From positions 310,001 to 374,000 of the forward strand of contig NZ_CP038452.1 in the NCBI RefSeq assembly GCF_004684245.1: a stretch of 64,000 nucleotides of DNA, written 5' to 3'. Below the pieces are notes generated by a model. That model worked only from the letters and a program-made list of their open reading frames with translations. It was not told the origin of the DNA and did not search any database. Origin of the DNA: Thermus caldilimi. GTDB lineage: Bacteria; Deinococcota; Deinococci; Deinococcales; Thermaceae. The first letter of the stretch is position 1. Each line of letters starts with the position of its first letter. A program made the position numbers and the translations under genes. Of this stretch, positions 45,988-54,292 are shown one piece after another.

Positions 45988-46764
45988 ATGCCGAACCCGA
46001 AGGACTATGCCATCCTGTTTGACGCCAGCCGCTGCATCGGCTGCAAGGCCTGCCAGGTGGCCTGCAAGCAGTGGAATGACCTCGAGGCGGAAAAAACGGA
46101 GAACCGGGGAAGCTACACCAACCCCCCCAGGCTTACGGCCCATACCTGGATCTCCATGCGCTACTACGAGGGCTTGAGGCCGGATGGCGACCCCTATTTT
46201 GACTTCATCCGCGGGTCTTGCATGCACTGCACCCACGCCCCTTGCGTGGTGAGCTGCCCCACTGGGGCCATGGCCCACCGGGAAGGTGGGGTGGTCACGG
46301 TGGACGAGAAGACCTGCATCGGCTGTCGCTCCTGCGTTCAGGCCTGCCCCTATGGGGCGGTCCACTTTGACGAGGCTCGAGGGGTGGTCCACAAGTGCAC
46401 CATGTGCTACGACCGCATCTCCAATGGCGACCAGCCCGCCTGCGTCAAGGCCTGCCCCACCGATGCTCTGACCTTTGGGACGTATCAGGAGATCCGGGCT
46501 TTGGCAGAAGAAAGGGTGCGGGTGCTCAAAGAGCGGGGTTATGCCAGGGCCAATGTTTACGGACTAGCGGAGCTTGGGGGCACCCACGTCCTCTATGTGC
46601 TCACCGAGCACCCGAGCCAATACGACTTACCTAAGGCGGTCCGGGAGGCGGAGAAGCGGGCGGCCACAGGCTGGCTCTCTGCTGGCATCGCCGCTGCGGC
46701 CCTGGGGGCGGGGCTTAAGTTTATCGTGGAGCGGCGCGAAGCCCTCAAAGGAGGCGGTCAATGA
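45988..46764 (+). CDS. Formate dehydrogenase iron-sulfur subunit
   Basis: The 258-residue protein has four ferredoxin-like cysteine clusters (CIGCKACQVAC, CMHCTHAPCVVSCP, CIGCRSCVQACP, CTMCYDRISNGDQPACVKACP), the pattern of the four-cluster beta subunits of FdnH/DmsB-type enzymes. A C-terminal hydrophobic helix (GIAAAALGAGLKFIV) anchors it to the membrane. The frame opens earlier, but GGAGGTG lies just before the ATG at 45988. It overlaps the membrane subunit by four bases. Confidence 0.92.
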   Translation: MPNPKDYAILFDASRCIGCKACQVACKQWNDLEAEKTENRGSYTNPPRLTAHTWISMRYYEGLRPDGDPYFDFIRGSCMHCTHAPCVVSCPTGAMAHREGGVVTVDEKTCIGCRSCVQACPYGAVHFDEARGVVHKCTMCYDRISNGDQPACVKACPTDALTFGTYQEIRALAEERVRVLKERGYARANVYGLAELGGTHVLYVLTEHPSQYDLPKAVREAEKRAATGWLSAGIAAAALGAGLKFIVERREALKGGGQ

Positions 46765-47537
46765 TCACCGTAAACCTTCCCAACCCTATGGGCGAGGAGC
46801 ACTGGGGTTTTTGGATTGCCCTTTACTTCTTCCTGGCGGGAACCACAGGGGGGGCTTACTTGCTCAGCGTCCTCTTCTACGACAAGGACCAGGGTTTGGT
46901 GCGTCGTAGCGCCCTGTGGGCGTTCCTAGGGGTGGCGGTGGGCGCTGGCTTGCTGGTCATAGACCTAGGCCAACCTTTGCGGTTTCTTAACCTTCTCTTG
47001 AACGGCTTTCACCCGGCTTCGGTCATGTGGCTGGGCAGTTGGTTCTTGGTCTTGGCTGGGGCTGGGCTTTTGTGGGTCTACCTTAGGCCCACCTCTAGGG
47101 GAGTGCAGCAGGGAGTAGCGGTGCTGGCGGCTTTGGTGGTGGGGTACACCGCGGTGCTCCTGATGCAAACCGCCAAGCCCTTCTGGAACGCCTCTCCCCT
47201 GCTTCCCTGGCTCTTCTTAGCCTCGGCGGCCACGGCGGGAGGGGCGCTCTTGCGGCTTTGGTATCCCCATGAAAAGCTGAGCCGTTTGGTCATTGCCTCC
47301 GCCCTCGTGGAAGGGGCAGTCTTGGCCTTGCACCTCATCTGGACGTATCCGGCTGCCACTCCTGGTGTTTTGGCCCTCCTGGTAGGTCCTCTGGCCTGGG
47401 CCTTCTGGGGGTTTGTGGTGGTAGGGTGGGGTCTGCCCCTCTTCTTGGAGCGGAGGAACGCGGCCCTGGCGGCCCTTCTCACCCTGGTGGGGGCTTTTTT
47501 GCTCCGCTACTTCGTGGTGATGGCAGGCCAAGTGTAA
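46761..47537 (+). CDS. NrfD/PsrC-type membrane subunit of formate dehydrogenase
   Basis: The 258-residue protein has about eight membrane helices and resembles the NrfD/PsrC family that links periplasmic Fe-S subunits to the quinone pool. It replaces the cytochrome b (FdnI) subunit of the E. coli enzyme. It overlaps the Fe-S subunit as ATGA. The operon then passes a terminator-like hairpin before fdhE. Confidence 0.85.
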   Translation: MITVNLPNPMGEEHWGFWIALYFFLAGTTGGAYLLSVLFYDKDQGLVRRSALWAFLGVAVGAGLLVIDLGQPLRFLNLLLNGFHPASVMWLGSWFLVLAGAGLLWVYLRPTSRGVQQGVAVLAALVVGYTAVLLMQTAKPFWNASPLLPWLFLASAATAGGALLRLWYPHEKLSRLVIASALVEGAVLALHLIWTYPAATPGVLALLVGPLAWAFWGFVVVGWGLPLFLERRNAALAALLTLVGAFLLRYFVVMAGQV

Positions 47538-47545
47538 CCTTAAAG

Positions 47546-47569
47546 CCCCCGCCCCTTTAGGGGCGGGGG
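47546..47569 (+). terminator. GC hairpin between the membrane subunit and fdhE
   Basis: CCCCCGCCCC and GGGGCGGGGG form a perfect 10-bp stem with a TTTA loop. It lies nine bases past the stop; only TACCCTTTGCC follows, so it may lower, not stop, transcription of the accessory genes. Confidence 0.55.
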
Positions 47570-47597
47570 TACCCTTTGCCCTAAGGGAGGTAAACCC

Positions 47598-48209
47598 GTG
47601 GAAATCCTGGAGGCGGTGCACCGTAGGTTGAGCCAGCTTGCGAGGCGTCGAGAACCCTGGCCGGAAGCTTTAAAAGAAGCCCTGTTGGATGTGCAACAGG
47701 CGGTGGAGCAGGTGGCTCCGGGTCTACTTTCCGGCGTGCGGCTTCCTACCCAAGGCAAGCTCTTGGAGGATGCGAAGCGCTTGCGAAGGGGTGAGGTTCC
47801 GGAGGATCCAGCTTATGCTTTTTGGCTTCACCAAGCCTTGCGGCTTATTTCCTGGCCGGAAGAAGGGGAGAGTGACCTCCCGGGGAAGGACTGGGCGGAG
47901 CGTTGCCCTGCGTGTGGAGGCTTTCCGGATGTGGGATACCTTGATGCGGAAGGGCGTCGCTTTCACGTCTGTGCCTTTTGCGATACCAGCTTCCGGGCCT
48001 TGCGCTTGGCCTGCCCTTACTGTGGAGAGGCTCGAGCGGACCACCTGGCGTACTACGAGGAGGGCCCTTACCGGGTTTATGTGTGCCGTTCCTGCGGGGA
48101 GCGCTTTGTGGTTCAGGACCTGAGGCTGAAAGCGGATCTGGATCTAGCTGTCCTTAGGGCCCAGGCTGCTTGGTACGCCCTGGCGGAGGAGGAGGATGTG
48201 GAGGTTTGA
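47598..48209 (+). CDS. fdhE: FdhE-like formate dehydrogenase accessory protein
   Basis: The 203-residue protein has four rubredoxin-type CxxC pairs: CPACGG, CAFCDTS, CPYCGEA and CRSCGER. FdhE helps mature exported formate dehydrogenase, binding iron and the Tat substrate. Start is a GTG after GGAGG. It overlaps fdhD by 14 bases. The sequence is less GC-rich at third positions than its neighbours. Confidence 0.8.
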   Translation: MEILEAVHRRLSQLARRREPWPEALKEALLDVQQAVEQVAPGLLSGVRLPTQGKLLEDAKRLRRGEVPEDPAYAFWLHQALRLISWPEEGESDLPGKDWAERCPACGGFPDVGYLDAEGRRFHVCAFCDTSFRALRLACPYCGEARADHLAYYEEGPYRVYVCRSCGERFVVQDLRLKADLDLAVLRAQAAWYALAEEEDVEV

Positions 48210-48933
48210 AGGGGGCCGCTTTCAGGAGGAAGCCTATCCCTTGCCGGAGGAGGAGCGATTCCTCCTTTTGGTGAACGGCAAGCCCTGGGCTTCCTTCAGC
48301 TATACCCCTGGGGATGAGGTCTACCTGGCCCTAGGCCATCTCTTCCTGAGCGGGGTGCTTTCGGGCCTCGAGGGGGTGCGGTGGCTGGTGGGCGAAGGGG
48401 TGGTGGCCGTGGACCTGCCCGGGGATCCCGAGAAGGGGGTGGGGGTGCGGGATAGCGGTTGCGCTGCGGGGCTACGCTATGGTGAACCCAGGCTTTCCCC
48501 CTTGCCGAAGGTACCCCTGGATCCCGAACTGCCCCTGGAGCTCATGGCCCAGCTGCGCCAGCATGCGGTGCGCTACGCCCGGACCCGAGGCATACATGGA
48601 GCGGCCCTCTTTGACCTTTCCGGACGGCTTCTCTACCTCAACGAGGATATCGGCCGCCACAACGCCGTGGACCGCCTGGCAGGGTACATGCTCCTGGAGG
48701 ACATGCGGCCTCCCGTGCTCTTGGCGGTAACCGGCAGGGTGAGCCAGGAGATGGCGGGCAAGGCCATTGGCATGGGAGCGGTGCTCCTGGCAAGCCGCAC
48801 GGGGGCAACTGCCCCTGCGGTGGGCCTGGCCCGCCGCTACGGCCTGGCCCTGGCGGCCTACGTGCGCCCAACAGGCTACCGCCTCTACGCCCCAGGCGGT
48901 ATGCCGGTACCCGAAGGGGTTCTCAGGCCTTAG
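48196..48933 (+). CDS. fdhD: FdhD sulfur carrier for formate dehydrogenase
   Basis: The 245-residue protein has the FdhD landmarks DSGCAAG (Cys), [27 protein letters not shown] and TGRVSQEM. FdhD moves sulfur from a cysteine desulfurase to the molybdenum cofactor so that formate dehydrogenase becomes active. The E. coli protein has a CxxC pair; only one Cys is visible in the equivalent GCAAG place. It is the last gene of the cluster and overlaps the tatA stop by 11 bases. Confidence 0.9.
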   Translation: MWRFEGGRFQEEAYPLPEEERFLLLVNGKPWASFSYTPGDEVYLALGHLFLSGVLSGLEGVRWLVGEGVVAVDLPGDPEKGVGVRDSGCAAGLRYGEPRLSPLPKVPLDPELPLELMAQLRQHAVRYARTRGIHGAALFDLSGRLLYLNEDIGRHNAVDRLAGYMLLEDMRPPVLLAVTGRVSQEMAGKAIGMGAVLLASRTGATAPAVGLARRYGLALAAYVRPTGYRLYAPGGMPVPEGVLRP

Positions 48934-49087
48934 GCTCTTCCTTCTTCTCCTCGCCCTCCTGGAGGCCCTTTTTGAACTCCTTGGCCGACTGGCCAATGCC
49001 CCGGGCCAGCTCGGGAAGCTTCTTGGCGCCGAAGAGGAGGAGGATGACGAGAAGGATGAGGAGGATTTCCACCGGACCTAAGCGCAT
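48923..49087 (-). CDS. tatA: Twin-arginine translocase subunit TatA
   Basis: The 54-residue protein begins [20 protein letters not shown], a single helix, then [21 protein letters not shown], the classic TatA hinge and amphipathic helix, and an acidic/basic tail. TatA forms the pore that exports folded Tat substrates such as formate dehydrogenase, encoded just upstream on the other strand. The frame extends farther upstream into tRNA genes, but the ATG at 49087 is the family start. Confidence 0.93.
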   Translation of the reverse strand: MRLGPVEILLILLVILLLFGAKKLPELARGIGQSAKEFKKGLQEGEEKKEEPKA

Positions 49088-49159
49088 GGGGCCATTGTAG
49101 CACGCCTTGACCCTCTTGAGGTCAAGTGTTATCGTGGCCTCTGGGGTGGCCTTAGGCCC

Positions 49160-49236
49160 CGGGGCGTAGCGCAGGCCGGTAGCGCACCTGCTTTGGGAGC
49201 AGGGGGTCGCCCGTTCAAATCGGGCCGCCCCGACCA
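49160..49236 (+). tRNA. tRNA-Pro (anticodon TGG)
   Basis: The 77-base gene folds as a cloverleaf with a 7-bp acceptor stem (CGGGGCG/CGCCCCG), a TTTGGGA anticodon loop, a GTTCAAAT T-loop and an encoded CCA end. Confidence 0.95.
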
Positions 49237-49237
49237 C

Positions 49238-49313
49238 GCGGGAGTAGCTCAGTTGGTAGAGCATCGGCCTTCCAAGCCGAGGGTCGCGGGTTCGAGTCCC
49301 GTCTCCCGCTCCA
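49238..49313 (+). tRNA. tRNA-Gly (anticodon TCC)
   Basis: The 76-base gene has the acceptor GCGGGAG/CTCCCGC, the anticodon loop CTTCCAA, TTCGAGT in the T-loop, and an encoded CCA. It follows tRNA-Pro by one base. Confidence 0.95.
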
Positions 49314-49317
49314 GATG

Positions 49318-49341
49318 GCCGGGGTGAAGTTTCACCCCGGC
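49318..49341 (+). other. Perfect 11-bp hairpin between two tRNA genes
   Basis: GCCGGGGTGAA and TTCACCCCGGC pair with a two-base loop between tRNA-Gly and tRNA-Arg, followed by TTCGCTTAT. It is a likely processing or termination structure for the first two tRNAs. Confidence 0.55.
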
Positions 49342-49350
49342 TTCGCTTAT

Positions 49351-49426
49351 GGGCCCGTAGCTCAGGGGACAGAGCAGCCGCCTTCTAAGCGGTAGGTCGG
49401 GGGTTCGAATCCCTCCGGGCCCGCCA
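49351..49426 (+). tRNA. tRNA-Arg (anticodon TCT)
   Basis: The 76-base gene has the acceptor GGGCCCG/CGGGCCC, the anticodon loop CTTCTAA, TTCGAAT in the T-loop and an encoded CCA. Confidence 0.95.
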
Positions 49427-49443
49427 GGTCCAGGATGGGGAAA

Positions 49444-49472
49444 CCCGCCCCCTTGGGGGGCGGGGACTTTTT
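49444..49472 (+). terminator. Terminator of the tRNA cluster
   Basis: CCCGCCCCC and GGGGGCGGG pair across a short loop and are followed by GAC and TTTTT (49468-49472). It lies 18 bases past tRNA-Arg. Confidence 0.8.
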
Positions 49473-49662
49473 GTGCGGCAACCGCACCGAAACTCGCTCC
49501 ATGGTCTAAGCCTGGCCGCCCCAGAGCGCTTTTACCTCCCACCCCACTTCCGCCAAACCCCAGTTCCGCCAGGGTGGTGACTCCGGTAAATCCTTCCCGC
49601 AGGCCTTATAGAGGGACGGCTAAGGAGCATAATTTGGAGGGAGGAGGTATCGATAGCTCAAC

Positions 49663-52467
49663 CTACTCACCGTGATCGACGGTTCCCGTGCGAACGTCCA
49701 CGATTTCCCAGCCTTGGTTGTCCTTCCTTAGCACTGCGATGAGCGGTTCAAACTGCCCCAAGCCATTTGGGGTGCGGGGATAGGCAATCAGCCGAGCCTC
49801 GCCTGCATGTAGGGAGAACTCCTTCACGAGAAACACCACTTTCTCTATGGGCACTGCGCCCTGAAGTGTATGCAGGATTGCCTCACGCTCAGGGTGTACC
49901 TCGGGAAATATCTCCGTAGGAACCTGGGGTAATTTTTCCTGGAAGCTTCTGTACAGAAAAGCAAGCACATCCACGGACTCCTCAGGACAAGCCACATAAG
50001 CGGGGTTAACGACGCCCTTTACCCTCCATTGCTCGCCCTCCTTGTGCAAGAGGGCGATAACCTCGAAGGCATAATTTTCCCCTTGGGCCTCCACCCACGC
50101 CCATCCGTCTTTTTCTATGAGGTGCCTCAGCTTTAACCTGACATCTATATCCTGGGACAGACGCACGTCCGCACGCTCGTACCTGAAACCTAAGCCAGCT
50201 GGGTCCTCGTCGGGGAATCGCTTCAAAGCTTCTCCTAACGCAGCCAGTATCGCTTCACGTTCAGAACCCTCCCTTCGCTCAACAGATGGGATAACCCGTA
50301 CGGAGGATATCCTGTTATCCCAACCTATCCTGGAGAGGTCGGCAACGCTACCGGTCAGTTGCGTGGATTTTCCCTCGAAATGGGGATGTTCGTAAACCTC
50401 CAGAGTCCATCCAATAGGAACTTCAATGGAAGAGGTTTTGTCGTTAAACTTAAAAGCGTCAAGTTCCGCATAAAAACCATAGGTGCTCAGGTTAGGCAAA
50501 GACTGGAGAAGTGGAAGCGCTGCTCCCGTGAAGTCTTTCCCATCCCACAGGACAGCAAACGGGGGCAGATTCTGTGGCCGTCGGGGGGCACGTACAGAGC
50601 TGATTCTGTCCTCCCATCCCATCTTGTTCAGATAAGCCTCAGGATGGGTTAGGGTGAGTACCCTGCCTTGATAATTTGAGTGTTCGTAAAGGTCTAGGGA
50701 CCAACCCCAAGGTGGTATCCACAGGGAGGAAACTCTATCGTTAAAGCCATTTACTTCGAGCCTTGCGCGATCGTTCAGAACGGGCAAGAATAGGCCGTCA
50801 TAGTTTCTGTCGGCATAAAAAACCGGATACGAGGGCGGCTGGGGGAAATCTTCCATCATCCAGACGCTGACGTATATTCGGGCCCGCATGTCTCCTGTGC
50901 CGTCGCTTTTAATAAAGTAGCCCCCGCCTGGAGTCCGCCATATCTGATATCCGAGTTGCGATCCGTAACTTCCCGTTTCTGGGTCGAACTCCAACAAAAA
51001 CGCCTTGGGGTCACCGGGAGCGATATCCATTTCCTCGTCCTTATGGTTTGTGGGGTCGCTTTCGAACATGTGGATTTGCACGCGTACCGGTTGGGTACCC
51101 CAGAGGGGTTTGATCACTCCCCAGACCGGATAGGAGTGGCTGCTATCCACATACTCTGCTTCCGTGTAGGGATGTTCGGTTTCGCCATTTATTATGAACA
51201 TCACCCAATAGTCGCTGGTTCCCCCCACCTCCTCGTTATTTACGTTGTCCCAACCCGCACCCGTATCTAAATCCATCGCTTCAGGAATGCGCACTCTCAG
51301 CCATTTCACACGGTAATAGTCGCTCTGGGTTGACTTTGCCAGGAAGGAGATGGCATTGGAGATGACAGCATTATCCACAGGGAGCAGGGAATCTACATAA
51401 CCGTGTACCACGTTTAAATTTTCCACGCGCAGCAACTTGATCAGGGTATACGTGCCGTTGAGTTTCAGCCGCACCTCGAACAGGTCCCGGGCGATTAGAG
51501 AAGCGTTTGAAAACCATTCTCTACCGAGAAAGGGATAGCCTGAGGACTGCTGCGTGATGCCAATACCCGGTACATTGGGCATATCATCCGCAAATATATC
51601 GCTTTCGCCCCACTGTCGCGGGGTTTTCCATGCACCGCCGTAGGTGCTTAGCCATCGTATTGTGCCCTCGTCAAAGTTGGTCAGGGTGTAGAGGTGTCCT
51701 CGATTCCCCGTGAACTGAAAGCCCTGCAGGCTATTCCAGAAATCGGGTTTCCTCATATCATCCACTATCCATTTCCGCATAAGACGTAGCCACTGCAGGG
51801 ACGCTTTATAGGCGCAACGGTACGCCTGATCAAAATAGGGCTTGCCTGCGTGATCCTTGTGCAGAGCATCGTGGCTAAGCCCTCCCTCCCAGTGGGTGAA
51901 CAGACCATTCTGTCCCCAAACGACGCTTCCGCTGAGAAGTGGTTCTAGTTGCTTTGGCGAGAGGTCAAAATAGGTGGCGTCTTTGATACCGGAGCGCCGA
52001 GGGAGATCAAGCTCTACCCAGTTCGAATGAGCATAGAAATCCTGCACAACGTGGAGCGTGACACCCATGACCATCAGCGCACCCAGTCTGTCCTGGGCGC
52101 GAACCTTTTCGGTGAGCGCCGCATGAGTATTGTGGATTAGCTGTCGCCAATAGCGGTTAATCCACTGCCCTTCAGGTAGCCCGTCGAAGTGGAGGAAGTC
52201 CACTAGCTGCTTTGACGCCCTGGCAAAATCATCGTCGATGACCCATTCCACAGCCTGCTCTTGGAAGAGGTCGGTATAGGAGTTTGCCGCCAGCGCTATG
52301 CTGAAAGCGTCTTTCCCGAATCCCTCCTGTCGCATTGCCTCACGAATAAGGTCATAGTGGTAGCCCATGGAGAGGCCGTAAGCGGGCGCGGGGAGCCCAA
52401 GGAACAAAATAACCACCAATGCCATCGCATGCGCGGTGGTCAAAAAAACTTGAACCGGCGTCTTCAC
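49663..52467 (-). CDS. Large secreted protein: Het-C/PLC-like domain, C2-like region, beta-gamma-crystallin modules
   Basis: The ~934-residue protein starts at a GTG (52467) five bases past an AGGAGGT ribosome site, and has a signal peptide (LVVILFLGLPAPAYG). Residues ~30-240 resemble Het-C and zinc-dependent phospholipase C: HxxxDxxxH in HVVQDFYAH (His139, Asp143, His147), a GYHYD segment near 35-39 and HNTH near 112-115. Residues ~380-495 look like a C2 fold (SDYWVMFI, VQIHMFESDPT). Four (N/D)(N/D)xx(S/T)S-type calcium motifs of beta-gamma-crystallins follow: NDRVSS, EDRISS, NDKTSS, DNRISS (576-722). The C-terminus has two related ~90-residue units. Composition is far lower in GC than its neighbours. 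Function unproven. Confidence 0.75.
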   Translation of the reverse strand: MKTPVQVFLTTAHAMALVVILFLGLPAPAYGLSMGYHYDLIREAMRQEGFGKDAFSIALAANSYTDLFQEQAVEWVIDDDFARASKQLVDFLHFDGLPEGQWINRYWRQLIHNTHAALTEKVRAQDRLGALMVMGVTLHVVQDFYAHSNWVELDLPRRSGIKDATYFDLSPKQLEPLLSGSVVWGQNGLFTHWEGGLSHDALHKDHAGKPYFDQAYRCAYKASLQWLRLMRKWIVDDMRKPDFWNSLQGFQFTGNRGHLYTLTNFDEGTIRWLSTYGGAWKTPRQWGESDIFADDMPNVPGIGITQQSSGYPFLGREWFSNASLIARDLFEVRLKLNGTYTLIKLLRVENLNVVHGYVDSLLPVDNAVISNAISFLAKSTQSDYYRVKWLRVRIPEAMDLDTGAGWDNVNNEEVGGTSDYWVMFIINGETEHPYTEAEYVDSSHSYPVWGVIKPLWGTQPVRVQIHMFESDPTNHKDEEMDIAPGDPKAFLLEFDPETGSYGSQLGYQIWRTPGGGYFIKSDGTGDMRARIYVSVWMMEDFPQPPSYPVFYADRNYDGLFLPVLNDRARLEVNGFNDRVSSLWIPPWGWSLDLYEHSNYQGRVLTLTHPEAYLNKMGWEDRISSVRAPRRPQNLPPFAVLWDGKDFTGAALPLLQSLPNLSTYGFYAELDAFKFNDKTSSIEVPIGWTLEVYEHPHFEGKSTQLTGSVADLSRIGWDNRISSVRVIPSVERREGSEREAILAALGEALKRFPDEDPAGLGFRYERADVRLSQDIDVRLKLRHLIEKDGWAWVEAQGENYAFEVIALLHKEGEQWRVKGVVNPAYVACPEESVDVLAFLYRSFQEKLPQVPTEIFPEVHPEREAILHTLQGAVPIEKVVFLVKEFSLHAGEARLIAYPRTPNGLGQFEPLIAVLRKDNQGWEIVDVRTGTVDHGE

Positions 52468-52822
52468 CCGGGACCTCCTGTTTACAAGGTTGCGGAACGG
52501 AACCATGGGCAAGAAGTTGTCTGGGAACCGGCTTCTTTACTCAGAATAGCACCATGAGAAGATTTTGCCAACCGGCGCTGGGCCTGTCTTGGGTCCCCAT
52601 ATAGCGGCAAGGGTATGGGCAGAGTTCCCAGAACACATCGGGATCCCCTGGATGGCGGGCACGGGCTTGTAGCCAGCGGATGGGGGTTCCGCCTTCATCC
52701 TTTTGTTGGACGGCTACGGATTCCCAGCCTTCAGGACCAGTTAACTCCAATCTGCTCGACCTCGGGAGGCCTCGGCTCTTTGGGGCGTGGTATCCTCAAG
52801 GCCGGCCCTTGTGGCCCGGTCC
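52468..52822. other. Gap between the large secreted protein and the ABC operon
   Basis: About 355 bases hold the ribosome site of the large secreted gene (minus strand) and the upstream region of the ABC operon (plus strand). A 70-codon minus frame with a TTG start (52541-52750; residues SVAVQQKDEGGTPIRW and FWELCPYPCRYMG) is open but unrecognised; it could be a real small gene or a decayed remnant. I see no clear promoter or repeat. Confidence 0.5.
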
Positions 52823-54292
52823 ATGCTGAAACTGGAGAACATCACCAAGCGCTTTGGTTCCGTGGTGGCCAACCGCCGGATCACCCTCGCGGTGGCCCGG
52901 GGGGAGGTCCTGGCCCTTCTGGGGGAAAACGGGGCGGGGAAGACCACCTTGGTGAGCATCCTCTACGGCCTTTATGCCCCGGATGAGGGGCGGATCCTCC
53001 TGGAGGGCAAAGAGGTACGTATCCCGTCCCCCAAGGCCGCCCAGCGGCTGGGCATCGCCTTGGTGCCCCAGCATCCGGAGCTCATTGAGGCCCACACCGT
53101 GGCCGAGAACCTGGCTCTGGGCCTGGACCTGCCCCTGGCTTTCTCCCGCCGGGCTCTGGTGAGGCGGCTTGCGGCGCTTTTAGAAGGGCATCCTTTGGGC
53201 GTGGACCTCGAGGCGCCCGTGGCCCGTCTTTCCGCAGGGGAGAAGCAAAGGGTGGAGCTCCTTCGCGCCCTCCTTAACCGCCCCCGGGTGCTCGTCCTGG
53301 ACGAGCCCACCAGCGTCCTTACCCCCAAGGAGGTGGAGGGGCTCTTCCAGGAGATCCGGCGCCTCAAGGCCTTGGGCCTGGCGGTGATCTTCATCAGCCA
53401 CAAGCTGGAGGAGGTCCTGGCCATCGCCGACCGGATTGCCGTGCTTAGGGCCGGGGAGAAGGTGGGGGAGGTTTGGCGCCAGGAGGCGGACAAGGACCTC
53501 CTGGTGCGCCTCATGGTGGGCCGGAGCCTGGCCCCGCCCCCCAAGGTGCCCCCGCCCCGGGAGGAAGTGGTCCTCGAGGTGGAGGACCTTCTGGTGCCCC
53601 GGCACGGTTTCCCCGTCCAGGGGGTTTCCTTCGCCTTGCGGGCAGGGGAGGTGCTGGGGATTGCGGGGGTGGCGGGAAGCGGGCAGGCGGAGCTCGTGCA
53701 GGCCCTGGCGGGTCTCAGGCCCCACCAGGGCCGGGTGCGGTTCCTTGGCAAGCCCTGGCCCCGGGACCCCATGGGCCTCTTCCGCCAAGGGGTGGCCCAT
53801 ATTCCCGAGGAGCGGAGCATGGGGGTGGTGGGGGGCATGAGCGTGGCCGAAAACCTGGCCCTTAGAACCTACCCTCGCTTTGTTCGCAGGGGCTTGCTGG
53901 ATTACCGGGCCATGGAAATGGAGGCGGAGGGCTTGATCCAGCGCTACGGCATCCGCACCCCCTCCCCCCGCACCCCGGTGCGGTTCCTCTCGGGAGGAAA
54001 CGTGCAGAAGGTGATCCTGGCCCGGGAGCTCCAGGGGGGGCCTCGCCTTCTCTTGGCCATGCACCCCACCTACGGGCTGGATGTGGGGGCCACCGAGGAG
54101 GTTCACGGGCGTATCCTGGAGCTTGTGCAAGGCGGTGCGGCCGTGCTTTTGGTCAGCGAGGACCTGGACGAGATCCTGGCCCTCTCCCATAGGGTGGCGG
54201 CCCTGTACCACGGGCGCTTCGTGGGGCCCGTTCCCCGGGAGGAGGCGGACCGGGAGCGGCTGGGGCGGATGATGACGGAGGGGCGGGTATGA
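52823..54292 (+). CDS. BMP-type nucleoside ABC transporter, ATP-binding protein
   Basis: The 489-residue protein has two ATPase domains in one chain. The first has Walker A GENGAGKTT and signature LSAGEKQRVE; the second has the degenerate GVAGSGQAEL in place of Walker A and LSGGNVQKVI as signature. This fused, one-sided pattern is typical of ribose- and BMP-family importers. It powers uptake through the two permeases that follow. Start chosen at the ATG of MLKLENITKRFG; the frame extends 12 codons upstream. It overlaps the first permease by four bases. Confidence 0.9.
   Translation: MLKLENITKRFGSVVANRRITLAVARGEVLALLGENGAGKTTLVSILYGLYAPDEGRILLEGKEVRIPSPKAAQRLGIALVPQHPELIEAHTVAENLALGLDLPLAFSRRALVRRLAALLEGHPLGVDLEAPVARLSAGEKQRVELLRALLNRPRVLVLDEPTSVLTPKEVEGLFQEIRRLKALGLAVIFISHKLEEVLAIADRIAVLRAGEKVGEVWRQEADKDLLVRLMVGRSLAPPPKVPPPREEVVLEVEDLLVPRHGFPVQGVSFALRAGEVLGIAGVAGSGQAELVQALAGLRPHQGRVRFLGKPWPRDPMGLFRQGVAHIPEERSMGVVGGMSVAENLALRTYPRFVRRGLLDYRAMEMEAEGLIQRYGIRTPSPRTPVRFLSGGNVQKVILARELQGGPRLLLAMHPTYGLDVGATEEVHGRILELVQGGAAVLLVSEDLDEILALSHRVAALYHGRFVGPVPREEADRERLGRMMTEGRV

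Noticed and set aside
49088-49264. Upstream extension of the tatA frame through tRNA genes
   Set aside because: TatA starts at MRLGPVEIL; the rest is the antisense of tRNA-Pro and tRNA-Gly.
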